Shown one piece after another: positions 26,981 to 34,742 of a DNA stretch of 64,000 bases. Numbering within the stretch: position 1 is the first letter of the stretch; the number at the start of each line of letters is the position of its first letter. A model generated the notes under the pieces. That model had not been told where the DNA came from. It saw only the letters and a list, made by a program, of their open reading frames with translations, and ran no database searches. Origin of the DNA: Sphingobacterium paucimobilis HER1398 (lineage in GTDB: Bacteria > Bacteroidota > Bacteroidia > Sphingobacteriales > Sphingobacteriaceae); the NCBI RefSeq assembly GCF_000416985.1, contig NZ_ATDL01000022.1, forward strand, positions 496,001-560,000, given 5' to 3'. The position numbers and the translations under genes were made by a program.

Positions 26981-27637
26981 TTATTTTCGGGCCAGCCAAC
27001 CATCGTGTAACCATTTTTCAGTAATGCGTTTATGCTCGCTGTTATTCCATTTTATGTTTCGTTCAAATGTAATTACAGAGCCATCAAAACCAACAATTAC
27101 CCACGCATAATCATTTTGTGATGCTCGATAACATTTGTACTTCATTCCTGCTATCACTGTTTTGATTCCGTTAACCAAAATTTCTTCATCGTGTCTTTCT
27201 ATCCAAAGATTTTTCAGTTCATTAGCTAATGAGTTGTCTAACTTCAACAAAAAGTCTTTTGCTATTTTTTCAGTTTCCGATTTTGAAAGCATCTTGGTAT
27301 TGGAATACCTTTTATCCATATTGGTAAATCCCAAAACTTGTTTATCCTTTTCTGAAATTACAAAGGAGTAATGTTCGCCTTCGACACCCTTGTTTTCTGT
27401 TTTTTCAAAACGAAACAGGTAAGCCTGAACATCATCTGCTTTTACTTTATTTACAGAAAGGAATGAATATCCATTGGGAATTTTTACTGTCTTTTGAAAT
27501 GCTTCCAAATATGGTTGTGCATCATTCCAAGAAACTTCTTGTGTAGATACAGGGCTTAAACGATTTGCTTTTACAGTCATAGCTATTGTTATTAAAATTG
27601 TCAGTAATACTGTTAAAATAATGATTGTCTTTTTCAT
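26981..27637 (-). CDS. Membrane-anchored or exported protein of unknown function
   Basis: 218 residues from the ATG at 27637, where MKKTIIILTVLLTILITIAMTVKA forms a clean signal or anchor. An in-frame ATG at 27661 would add eight residues before it and is less likely. The body has mixed alpha/beta character with YSFLSVNKVKADDVQAYLFRFEK and a C-terminal HDEEILVNGIKTVIAGMKYKCYRAS. I do not recognise a family. Divergent from merR; the MerR-type palindrome at 27663-27683 lies directly in front of its start, so it is a likely target of that regulator together with the isochorismatase-like gene. Confidence 0.7.
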   Translation of the reverse strand: MKKTIIILTVLLTILITIAMTVKANRLSPVSTQEVSWNDAQPYLEAFQKTVKIPNGYSFLSVNKVKADDVQAYLFRFEKTENKGVEGEHYSFVISEKDKQVLGFTNMDKRYSNTKMLSKSETEKIAKDFLLKLDNSLANELKNLWIERHDEEILVNGIKTVIAGMKYKCYRASQNDYAWVIVGFDGSVITFERNIKWNNSEHKRITEKWLHDGWLARK

Positions 27638-27662
27638 ACCTAAAATGTTCAAAAAATTCAAT

Positions 27663-27683
27663 AATTGTAAATTATTTACAATT
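27663..27683. promoter_or_regulatory. Palindromic operator 1
   Basis: Perfect palindrome with 10-bp arms (AATTGTAAAT and ATTTACAATT) around one central T. It sits between the divergent genes, just upstream of the -33 box of merR and 25 bp before the start of the minus-strand gene. The core is the same as operator 2. Confidence 0.75.
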
Positions 27684-27712
27684 GCAAAACAAAGACTATT
27701 ATTTTATATTTG
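27682..27712 (+). promoter_or_regulatory. Promoter of merR
   Basis: TTG (27682-27684), a 20-bp spacer and TATATTTG (27705-27712) match the Bacteroidota consensus exactly. Predicted start is near 27717, immediately before operator 2. Confidence 0.75.
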
Positions 27713-27721
27713 CAACATTAA

Positions 27722-27738
27722 TTGTAAATAATTTACAA
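27722..27738. promoter_or_regulatory. Palindromic operator 2
   Basis: TTGTAAATAATTTACAA, 8-bp perfect arms around one base, ending one base before the merR ATG at 27740. Binding here would block transcription elongation or translation of merR. Confidence 0.75.
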
Positions 27739-27739
27739 A

Positions 27740-28057
27740 ATGAGCAAAAAGGAATCAAATAAAGATCTGTCATTTGACTTTGACTTTTTAGATAAATTAG
27801 TTGTCGGGATTGGTGAGGTATCGCAGATTACGGGTATTCCTACACGTCAAATTCGGTATTGGGAAGAGAAAGGAATTATTACAAGTCTGACTGAAGAAGA
27901 AGGTAAAAACAGACGCTACAATTATGAAAACATAAAAAAAATGTTACTCATAAAAGAAATGATTGACGAAGGATATACGCTTGATGCTTCTGCTGAAAAG
28001 GTCAAAAAGAGAATGGAAATGATTGAGGAAACGCTGAATAAGCTTACAAAACAGTAA
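27740..28057 (+). CDS. MerR-family transcriptional regulator
   Basis: 105 residues. The winged helix-turn-helix is IGEVSQITGIPTRQIRYWEEKGII (about 22-45), followed by the wing with NRRYNYENIKKMLLIKEMIDEGYTLDASAEK and a short C-terminal dimerisation helix. There is no effector domain and no cysteine, so it does not look like a metal or redox sensor. Two copies of the same palindrome flank its promoter, which suggests autoregulation and control of the divergent pair. The remaining 146 bp to the next gene show no further feature. Confidence 0.9.
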   Translation: MSKKESNKDLSFDFDFLDKLVVGIGEVSQITGIPTRQIRYWEEKGIITSLTEEEGKNRRYNYENIKKMLLIKEMIDEGYTLDASAEKVKKRMEMIEETLNKLTKQ

Positions 28058-28203
28058 TTGCTATACAGATTTTTGTAATAGCAGTCTAAATTGAACCGTG
28101 CCACATCACTTCTTTTAGGGCTGGCAACCAGAAGTTCCAAACCTCCGTTTACCAACCCTAAGAGAAACTGCCAAAGGACTTATTTCTATCTCCAAGATAC
28201 TAC

Positions 28204-29286
28204 ATGAAACCTATGACATTGAACGGACTTGCAGTTATCCTCTTACTTATGATTGGCTTTGAGGGGATTTGTCAACAACAGGATAGCATAAAGCTATCGG
28301 AGACATATCAAGCTGCTCTGAAGGAATATCATACTTTTGAAGAGCAACACCGCCATTATCATACGACTAAGAATATCCGTTTATCCTATCTGGACTGGGG
28401 CGACAACAATAATAAAGATCGTGTCTTCGTATGGTTACATGGGAGTTTAAGCAATGCTTGGGAATTTGCACCGTTTGCGGAGCAATTGGTCGATCGCGGA
28501 TACCGCGTGATCTCTATTGATCAATATAATTCGGGCAAAACCCCACTTCCCCCATTTGATGCCTCTTTTGATGATCTCTGTCAAGACATTAAAAGTGTAT
28601 TGGATTCTCTGGAAATATCTTCGGTTATACTAGGAGGTTTTTCAAGAGGCGGCTTCTTAGCGACCAACTTCTATAAATTACACCCCACTTATGTCAAAGG
28701 ATTGTTTTTAGAAGATGGGGGCTCTGCCGCATTTCATACGAGCTATTTCAAACTCAACTCGAAAGAGCTTCGTCGAAAATTAGCGGAAGTTAATACTCCA
28801 AAAGAGATTGAAGAGCAATACTTCGGAATTTATGACAATCGATTTGAAGCGTTTAAAAGTCTATACAATACACAGGATAACGGCAATCAGCCGGAGCTGT
28901 TCAGCTTTATTAGACCCTATCAAGAGAAATGGGTGACCTACAGGGGGCAATCGGAATATTACCATATGCAGGATAGCTTACATATGGCAGAGGTCTTGTT
29001 CGCTAGTCCGAACGTGAGTCGCTATGCATCCTCTATTGTGCAAGTCGATCCACTAGCCATCTTTCAAAATCTTGGTATTCCCATTCTCCTCTTAGACCCT
29101 ATTTCCGATCAGGACCCTATACCAGTGTATGAGGAAAACAAATTATTGGCGGCTGCTCATCCACAGTGGATAACACATATCGTCGTCAACAATGTAGAAC
29201 ATAATGTGCACTATACCGAACCTCAGATCTTTATACGAGAAATGATGAATTTTCTAAAACAAATCCATTTAGAAAACATTGATTAA
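28204..29286 (+). CDS. Exported alpha/beta hydrolase
   Basis: 360 residues with an N-terminal signal (about 5-24, ending GICQQQ). The alpha/beta hydrolase core shows the oxyanion-hole HGSLSNAWE (about 79-87), the nucleophile elbow GGFSRGG with S147, and a late catalytic histidine in NVEHNVHYTEP. Substrate cannot be told; the family includes esterases, lipases and peptidases. Stands alone between merR and a convergent gene. Confidence 0.85.
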   Translation: MKPMTLNGLAVILLLMIGFEGICQQQDSIKLSETYQAALKEYHTFEEQHRHYHTTKNIRLSYLDWGDNNNKDRVFVWLHGSLSNAWEFAPFAEQLVDRGYRVISIDQYNSGKTPLPPFDASFDDLCQDIKSVLDSLEISSVILGGFSRGGFLATNFYKLHPTYVKGLFLEDGGSAAFHTSYFKLNSKELRRKLAEVNTPKEIEEQYFGIYDNRFEAFKSLYNTQDNGNQPELFSFIRPYQEKWVTYRGQSEYYHMQDSLHMAEVLFASPNVSRYASSIVQVDPLAIFQNLGIPILLLDPISDQDPIPVYEENKLLAAAHPQWITHIVVNNVEHNVHYTEPQIFIREMMNFLKQIHLENID

Positions 29287-29329
29287 GTCGTTTCTGAAGT
29301 AAGTAGGTTTTGGTTTATTTTGATGTTTT

Positions 29330-29971
29330 TTAGAGCTGTTTTTCAGATTTTTTAATTGTTGACTTTAGTTTCTCAATCTCCGTATTTGCGGTTTCCAGTA
29401 ATTGGTTCTTTTCCTCTAGCTCCCGCTGCAGGGCCACCATCCTCATCTCCAACACACTAATCTTACGAGAATTTGTCCTTCTGACAGCAGTCAGTAGCTC
29501 TTCTAACGTATATAACAGGTATGAACGAAGTCCTACGCGATCTACTTCAACGAGATAAACAGCAGATTCTTTGGAGGTTGCTCCTTCTTTTTCACAAACG
29601 ATGTTCGCATCCTTCAACCAAGCAATACCTTCTTTATCTGCGTCAGCTACATTGGTATTCTTTTTGATTTTAATCGATTTCTTGCCCCGCTCTAAATTTT
29701 TCGATCTCAGCACCCTTATAATAGGCATCAGTCGATGTTCTAATAGTGCTAGCAATTGATTAGGCGAATCATTGGAAAGGATTTTCTTGGACAGCTCCGC
29801 TGGTTCACTACTATTCATCCCTACGAAGAAGTTCACCCAGGTACTGGAAGACATTTCCTTTTTAGGAGGCATATTCCAATTGATCCCCATATTGCTCTGT
29901 ATAAAGACAGTTGGGTACCATACTAACCTATCTAAATCCTCACTGGTCTCTTGAAATGTTCTTAAGCTCAT
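29330..29971 (-). CDS. Hypothetical protein with C-terminal coiled coil
   Basis: 213 residues, no signal peptide or membrane segment. The N-terminal half is not recognised (DLDRLVWYPTVFIQSN, PNQLLALLEHRLMPIIRVLRSK). The middle has a winged-helix-like stretch (ADKEGIAWLKDANIVCEKEG) and the last 45 residues (RMVALQRELEEKNQLLET and onward) form a clear leucine-heptad coiled coil. A DNA-binding or scaffolding role is conceivable but not supported further. Convergent with the hydrolase. Confidence 0.6.
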   Translation of the reverse strand: MSLRTFQETSEDLDRLVWYPTVFIQSNMGINWNMPPKKEMSSSTWVNFFVGMNSSEPAELSKKILSNDSPNQLLALLEHRLMPIIRVLRSKNLERGKKSIKIKKNTNVADADKEGIAWLKDANIVCEKEGATSKESAVYLVEVDRVGLRSYLLYTLEELLTAVRRTNSRKISVLEMRMVALQRELEEKNQLLETANTEIEKLKSTIKKSEKQL

Positions 29972-30275
29972 TATTATAACTTAATTAATAATTGTTTCTA
30001 TAACACCAAATAGTGAAACTGCTACTTGGAGATTCCAACACTGATCCCCTACGCTAAAATTCATTCTAAATATATTCATTTCGAGGTATACCGTCTTTTG
30101 ATGTTCAAAACTTTAAACCAAAAACTCACTTTTACGACAATTATTAAAACTAAGGTTAAACCTAGATCGGAGTTACTATAATTAAAATATTTTTTGATTA
30201 TGGGGTAACATTTGACCGACTCTGTTTATATCAATACAGACAATTAAAAAATATAAACTTTTAAATTTTTGAACT
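29972..30275. other. 304-bp AT-rich intergenic region
   Basis: Divergent promoter region between the coiled-coil protein and the lipoprotein gene. Very AT-rich; no gene, convincing promoter pair or hairpin is seen. Confidence 0.5.
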
Positions 30276-30827
30276 ATGAAAAATTTTATCAAACCCCTGG
30301 GATTAATTGCACTAGTGCTGGTTGCTCTATTTTCTTGTGATAAGAAAGACAGTGTTCCTGTCGAAGAGCCAAAAGAACAAATGTATGCTGTCAATTTTCA
30401 ATTAGAAGGTGCGGCCTCTTCAAAAGGAGTTCTTGTTGGAACGAAACCAGAATTAGAAAAAGCACTAAAACAATCGGACGGACCTCTAGTGGTCAAGAAG
30501 GTATCCAAAAACAACAATATTTTCGAACCCGTTGTAGGAACTACCAATCCGTCATTTGATCAATGTTGGGCAGAAATCCATAATTACTATGAGGCTCATT
30601 ACGCAGAATGGTTACAAACTGCCAACCAGAATTGTAAGAAAGTGATGATTTGTCTGACCTGTCCTGAGGCTGGAGAAGGGCTCTTTGTTCTTTATGAAAT
30701 CAAACCTACGGCTCCAAAATGTCTGGAAGCTGTACTTGCTGACGTAGTCTTTTCTCCATTTAATTTTGGAAAAGGTCAGTATGAATCTGGCGAAGTTGGT
30801 AAATTCATTGATTCAAAAACTCGATAA
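30276..30827 (+). CDS. Lipoprotein of unknown function
   Basis: 183 residues with a lipobox (C21 in VALFSCDKK) after a hydrophobic signal. The mature part has a proline-rich, acidic linker (VPVEEPKEQ) and a compact domain with several cysteines (FDQCWAEIHNYYEAHYAEW, NCKKVMICLTCPEAGEGLF, PKCLEAVLAD). The spaced cysteines suggest disulfides or metal binding. No family recognised. Own transcription unit, ended by a strong hairpin. Confidence 0.75.
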   Translation: MKNFIKPLGLIALVLVALFSCDKKDSVPVEEPKEQMYAVNFQLEGAASSKGVLVGTKPELEKALKQSDGPLVVKKVSKNNNIFEPVVGTTNPSFDQCWAEIHNYYEAHYAEWLQTANQNCKKVMICLTCPEAGEGLFVLYEIKPTAPKCLEAVLADVVFSPFNFGKGQYESGEVGKFIDSKTR

Positions 30828-30855
30828 ATAGACGTTTGAAATATTCCACTCCTTT

Positions 30856-30886
30856 GAGCGACCATTTTTGAAATGGTCGCTCTTTT
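30856..30886 (+). terminator. Rho-independent terminator
   Basis: Perfect 12-nt stem (GAGCGACCATTT / AAATGGTCGCTC) with a 3-nt loop and TTTT, 29 bp after the lipoprotein stop codon. Confidence 0.88.
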
Positions 30887-30907
30887 ACTTACTCTAGGAT
30901 TCGATCT

Positions 30908-30939
30908 TTGGTTTTTCCTTCTTTTTTTTCTTACTTTTG
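30908..30939 (+). promoter_or_regulatory. Promoter of the exporter leader
   Basis: TTG (30908-30910), a 21-bp spacer and TACTTTTG (30932-30939). It predicts a transcript starting near 30945 with a leader of about 130 nt before the exporter gene. Confidence 0.65.
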
Positions 30940-30952
30940 CAAAAAAAATATT

Positions 30953-30979
30953 ATGTTTTTCTATTTAAAAATTAGCTAA
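30953..30979 (+). CDS. Possible leader peptide MFFYLKIS
   Basis: An 8-codon frame with ATG only a few bases downstream of the predicted transcription start, ending in TAA at 30977-30979. Its last bases overlap the 5' arm of the long stem described in the next entry. Position and size resemble the leader peptides of ribosome-stalling attenuators in front of resistance genes. Purely positional evidence; short frames arise by chance in AT-rich DNA. Confidence 0.35.
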   Translation: MFFYLKIS

Positions 30980-31061
30980 ATAAACTCACTGGCTCTTGTC
31001 TCACGATAAGAGATATACCTGTTATTGGAAACCATTGTCTGGTTTCCAGAAGAGTTTTATT
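30979..31061 (+). promoter_or_regulatory. Structured 5' leader with alternative hairpins (possible attenuator)
   Basis: Three pairings are visible: P1 AATAAACTC (30979-30987) with GAGTTTTATT (31052-31061, one bulge); H1 CTCTT (30993-30997) with AAGAG (31008-31012); H2 GGAAACCA (31027-31034) with TGGTTTCC (31040-31047). CTCTT can also pair with AGAAGAG at 31048-31054, which would exclude both P1 and H1. The structure ends 16 bp before the exporter ATG. Confidence 0.45.
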
Positions 31062-31077
31062 ATCTAATATTTTTAAA

Positions 31078-32253
31078 ATGAAAAATCAAAAAAAGTCATT
31101 CATTTGGCTTATTATATTTCTTGTTGGGTTTCCTCAAATAAGTGAAACCATATACACTCCCTCGCTTTCCGAACTCGCATCATATTATCAAGTCACGGGC
31201 AATCAGATTCAGCAAACCTTAAGTATGTATTTTGTTGGCTTCGCAATTGGTGTCTTCTTATGGGGTATACTCTCGGATTTCATCGGACGTAAAGTATCTA
31301 TGCTGATCGGGATTGTAGTATACATCGTTGGTTCATTTCTATGCCTACATGCAGTCGATTTCCAGGCCTTGCTCTTAGCACGTTTTATCCAAGCTTTGGG
31401 TGCTGCCGTAGGATCTAATGTCAGCCAAACCATCCTTCGTGACACCTATAGTGACAAAGAGCGTATTTCGGTTTTTAGTAAAATATCGGCTGTACTCGCT
31501 TTCTCTCCTGCGATCGGTCCGCTACTTGGTAGCGTAGTTGTTTCCATATGGGACATCTCGATGTTATTCAAGCTCTTAATTCTAATAGGAAGTATAGCCC
31601 TACTTTGGTCAATCAGCAGCTTAGAAGAAACCCTGGACTTTCAAGCGAAGCCACATTACAACTTAAAAAATATTGCTGGCAACATACTTGCTGACCGGAC
31701 TTTTTGGGTATTGGGTGGACTTATCGGAACAATAAATGGTATTATCTTCAGTTACTATGGAGAAGCGCCATTTATTTTTATAGAGCAGCTGGACTTCTCC
31801 CTTATTGAATATGGAAGTATAGGCTTTTTGGTAGCACTGGCTAGCTTCTGTGGGGCTAGGTTCTGTAAGACCATCAGTACCAAATACTCCAATCAATATG
31901 TTCTTAATACTGGAAATTTCGTCTTTTTACTGGGAACCTGTACCTATTTGTTAGATGTCTTTTTTCTTTCAGAATGGCGATTCGCATTCATCATCATCTT
32001 GCTATTATCGGTTTTTGTGATCATGTTTGGTATTACTTGCATGCTTCCTATCTGCCTAAGCAATGCTTTGATGCAACATAAGCCTTATCTAGGTATAGCA
32101 GGCGCTGTTTTAGGTCTGTATTACTACGCTATAGTAGGTAGCATTACCTGGGTGACAAGTTATTTTCACAGCTCATCGTTCCTGACCTTTCCATTACTGC
32201 TTTTGTTCTGGTTTGTGGTCAATAGTGGGCTAATAGCATTGAACAGAAAATAA
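31078..32253 (+). CDS. MFS multidrug exporter, Bcr/CflA type
   Basis: 391 residues with about 12 transmembrane segments. Motif A after TM2 reads GILSDFIGRKVSMLIG, and the N terminus (FPQISETIYTPSLSELASYYQVTGNQIQQTLSMYFVG) has the YTPSLPxL pattern of the DHA1 Bcr/CflA group that exports bicyclomycin, chloramphenicol or sulfonamides in other bacteria. Substrate here is unknown. It sits behind an unusual structured leader and is followed by a perfect bidirectional terminator. Confidence 0.88.
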   Translation: MKNQKKSFIWLIIFLVGFPQISETIYTPSLSELASYYQVTGNQIQQTLSMYFVGFAIGVFLWGILSDFIGRKVSMLIGIVVYIVGSFLCLHAVDFQALLLARFIQALGAAVGSNVSQTILRDTYSDKERISVFSKISAVLAFSPAIGPLLGSVVVSIWDISMLFKLLILIGSIALLWSISSLEETLDFQAKPHYNLKNIAGNILADRTFWVLGGLIGTINGIIFSYYGEAPFIFIEQLDFSLIEYGSIGFLVALASFCGARFCKTISTKYSNQYVLNTGNFVFLLGTCTYLLDVFFLSEWRFAFIIILLLSVFVIMFGITCMLPICLSNALMQHKPYLGIAGAVLGLYYYAIVGSITWVTSYFHSSSFLTFPLLLLFWFVVNSGLIALNRK

Positions 32254-32267
32254 AGACCATCATGATA

Positions 32268-32306
32268 AGCAAAGAGTCATTCTCTTCGAGAGAATGACTC
32301 TTTGCT
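32268..32306. terminator. Bidirectional terminator
   Basis: Perfect 18-nt arms (32268-32285 and 32289-32306) with a 3-nt loop, between the convergent exporter and ElaA-like genes. Confidence 0.9.
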
Positions 32307-32321
32307 GTTTATTCATCTTTG

Positions 32322-32777
32322 CTATTTTGCGTATCGCTTTAACATATCGATATGTTCTATTCCGTCTTCATCATAGGGCTGCCCCTCTGGTTCAAACCCC
32401 AATGACTGGTACATAGCTAACAGGTGGTACTGTGCCCCTATTTTTATATCAGCTTTGCCTAGAATAGCATAACAGGCCTCTATCGTTTCTTGCACAATGA
32501 GCTTTCCTAATCCCTGTCCTCTGAAATCCGGATTGACGAGAACTCTCCCTAGAGAGATCTCCGTATAAGAAAGTCCCGCGGGTACAACCCGACTGTAAGC
32601 CGCAAGCATATTCCCTATATACAGCATCACATGATGGCACGACAGATCTTTGCCGTCTATATCTTGATAAATACAAGTTTGCTCTACCACAAAAACCTCA
32701 CTCCTCAGTCGTAGTATTTCATAAAGTTCGACATTGGTCAACTCCTCAAAAGCCTTGATTACTATACGTTGCTCCAT
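32322..32777 (-). CDS. GNAT acetyltransferase, ElaA family
   Basis: 151 residues typical of ElaA: LYEILRLRSEVFVVEQTCIYQDIDGKD at the N terminus, ISLGRVLVNPDFRGQGLGKLIVQ with the acetyl-CoA pyrophosphate loop R-G-Q-G-L-G, and the C-terminal YQSLGFEPEG. ElaA proteins acetylate unknown small molecules or proteins. Convergent with the exporter. Confidence 0.88.
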   Translation of the reverse strand: MEQRIVIKAFEELTNVELYEILRLRSEVFVVEQTCIYQDIDGKDLSCHHVMLYIGNMLAAYSRVVPAGLSYTEISLGRVLVNPDFRGQGLGKLIVQETIEACYAILGKADIKIGAQYHLLAMYQSLGFEPEGQPYDEDGIEHIDMLKRYAK

Positions 32778-32895
32778 TTTATCACTTGCTATTTTATGTT
32801 TTCAAACCTACATAAATTCACCTTTACCCCCATATAATTTCTTTGAAATAGTAAAAGCGTACACTGTAGTGAACATCTGGACATTTAAGGAACAA

Positions 32896-33318
32896 TTAGA
32901 GTTGCATATGCAGAATCGGATAGGCTTTGCCCTGTCCATCTCGTTCGGATCTCCCAACCGTATGGAACCCGACATGTTCGTAAAAACCTACGGCTTGCCG
33001 ATTCTGCTCATTAACATCCACTTTTACTACATCTAGATTGGCTATACCATACGCTATCAACTTCCGGCCTATTCCCTTGCCCCGCGAGTCATCATGGATA
33101 AACAACATCTCCAAGCAACCATCTGCTACTCCCATGAATCCCTGCAAGCCCGCTTCGTCCTCAACACCGTACAATGTCACATAACCGAAATAAACTGGTA
33201 ATTGTTCTTTATAAAACACAAAATCTTCTTCTTTCAGAAAATCATGGGTATGCTGCACTGCACTAATCCATATTTCTATCAACCGTGGGTAATCCGCCTT
33301 TTCTATTTTTCTAATCAT
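32896..33318 (-). CDS. GNAT acetyltransferase
   Basis: 140 residues. IRKIEKADYPRLIEIWISAVQHTHDFL opens the fold, LEMLFIHDDSRGKGIGRKLIAYGI carries the acetyl-CoA loop, and VDVNEQNRQAVGFYEHVGFHTVGRSERD closes it. Resembles YjaB-type N-acetyltransferases. Substrate unknown. It is similar in architecture to the third acetyltransferase of the 37-40 kb cluster (39682-40125), which begins with an equivalent HDF segment, so the two may be paralogues. Separated from the ElaA gene by 118 bp. Confidence 0.85.
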   Translation of the reverse strand: MIRKIEKADYPRLIEIWISAVQHTHDFLKEEDFVFYKEQLPVYFGYVTLYGVEDEAGLQGFMGVADGCLEMLFIHDDSRGKGIGRKLIAYGIANLDVVKVDVNEQNRQAVGFYEHVGFHTVGRSERDGQGKAYPILHMQL

Positions 33319-33377
33319 AACTATTCATTAAGAGCTACAAAAGTCGCTACTTCATCACTATAAACACTGAACCTGGG

Positions 33378-33956
33378 TTAAAAAATTCGTTTACGTATTC
33401 TGCTTAATGCCTGTGGTGTAATTCCTAAATAGGAGGCAATGTCTTTTAAAGGAATGCTATTGAAAACAGGTCCATACTCTTCCATCATATAGAGATAATA
33501 CTGCTCTGGCGAATATTTAATTAAGTCAATATTTCTCTTTAACAATCGACTTAGTAGCCTCGCAGTTAAATCGCCAAATGTTATTTTCAAAGGAGGAATA
33601 GCTGCATATAGATCATTAACTTTTTCCGTATTGATTCGATAGATAACACTATCTACCAAAAGCTGCACACTGAATTCCGACTTTTCCTGTAGTGTAAAGG
33701 ATATATTGGACATAGAGAATGTACCTGCTTTACAGAACCAGAATGTCTGTTCCTCTCCTTTATGATTTAACGTCCAACATCGCGCCATACCTTCAGCTAT
33801 AAAGTAACTATAACGCTCTACCTCACCTTCCTGAATCAGGAAGGTATTCCGCTTGAGGGACATTTTTTCAAAAAAAGAGTCATACAAACGGGATTGCTCG
33901 GGATTGATCATACCGAGATCCATATGAAACTCTTCCAATAGTTTTTCTAGAAGCAT
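33378..33956 (-). CDS. Crp/Fnr-family transcriptional regulator
   Basis: 192 residues. The N-terminal cyclic-nucleotide-binding-like barrel spans about 20-120 (FLIQEGEVERYSYFIAEGMAR), and the C-terminal helix-turn-helix is IPLKDIASYLGITPQALSRIRKRIF. This short form, with the HTH at the very end and no glycine-rich phosphate-binding motif, is common in Bacteroidota and probably does not bind cAMP. Divergent from the chloramphenicol acetyltransferase-like gene with 132 bp between starts, so it may regulate it. TAATTTTG 20 bp upstream (33983-33976) may be its -7 box. Confidence 0.9.
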   Translation of the reverse strand: MLLEKLLEEFHMDLGMINPEQSRLYDSFFEKMSLKRNTFLIQEGEVERYSYFIAEGMARCWTLNHKGEEQTFWFCKAGTFSMSNISFTLQEKSEFSVQLLVDSVIYRINTEKVNDLYAAIPPLKITFGDLTARLLSRLLKRNIDLIKYSPEQYYLYMMEEYGPVFNSIPLKDIASYLGITPQALSRIRKRIF

Positions 33957-34088
33957 ACCAAGCTATATCTAAAAACAAAATTAATGACTAATCGATCCAA
34001 TCCCTAAAAAAACAGTTCCTTGATCCAACATCTTTAAACCAAAAAGACAGTAAATAGCAAAAAAAGCCGATATTGTCTCAAAAAAGGA

Positions 34089-34742
34089 ATGGAAGCAATT
34101 TTCACGAAAGTCTCCAGCGATTGGAAAAGAAAGCCGTATTTCGATTATTTCTACTATACAATCAAGACGAAATATAATATAACCCACCACCTGGATATTA
34201 CTACTTTTCTTTCTAAAATCAAGCGTAATGATTTCAAGTTTTACCCTTCATTTCTTTTTGTCATCATGAAGGCTATCAATCAAAATGAGGCATTTAGGAT
34301 GAGTTTTAATGAAGATGGAGATCTGGGAATCTGGAACTATGTAAATCCCTCTTATACCATTTTTCATGACGATGACAAGACATTTTCTGATGTATGGAGC
34401 TATTACAAACCTGACTTCCGTGAATTTTATCAGGAGGTAACGAGTGATATCGAAAAATACAAAGACGTCAAAAAGATTAAGGCGAGAGAAGGTAGACCCG
34501 CGAATTTCTGTCCGCTATCCGTACTGCCCTGGTTGAGTTTTGAAAGCTTTAGTCAGGATACCTATCAGGAGAGCAACCTCCTTTTTCCTATCATCCGCTT
34601 TGGGAAGTATTATGAGCGGGATGGCAGACACCTCATCCCTGTTTCCGTATTCGTCAACCATGCTGTAGCTGACGGTTACCATACCTCCAAGTTGATAAAC
34701 GACATCGAAGAACTGGGGAATACCATCAACGGGTGGATGTAG
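34089..34742 (+). CDS. Type A chloramphenicol O-acetyltransferase homologue
   Basis: 217 residues, the usual length of classical CAT trimers (about 213-220). The catalytic motif HAVADGYH contains H191 and D195, equivalent to His195 and Asp199 of CAT III; the family normally has HHAVCDGFH, so the first histidine of the pair is replaced by N190. FYPSFLFVIMKAINQNEAFRM and LPWLSFESF are further marks. Acetylation of chloramphenicol by acetyl-CoA is the expected activity but the homologues in environmental Bacteroidota have not all been tested. It overlaps the 3' end of the convergent DKNYY gene by 17 bp. Confidence 0.85.
   Translation: MEAIFTKVSSDWKRKPYFDYFYYTIKTKYNITHHLDITTFLSKIKRNDFKFYPSFLFVIMKAINQNEAFRMSFNEDGDLGIWNYVNPSYTIFHDDDKTFSDVWSYYKPDFREFYQEVTSDIEKYKDVKKIKAREGRPANFCPLSVLPWLSFESFSQDTYQESNLLFPIIRFGKYYERDGRHLIPVSVFVNHAVADGYHTSKLINDIEELGNTINGWM

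Noticed and set aside
30979..31061. Known riboswitch class before the exporter
   Set aside because: No conserved core of a known class (TPP, cobalamin, SAM, guanidine, fluoride) could be recognised; alternative hairpins with a short leader frame fit attenuation better.
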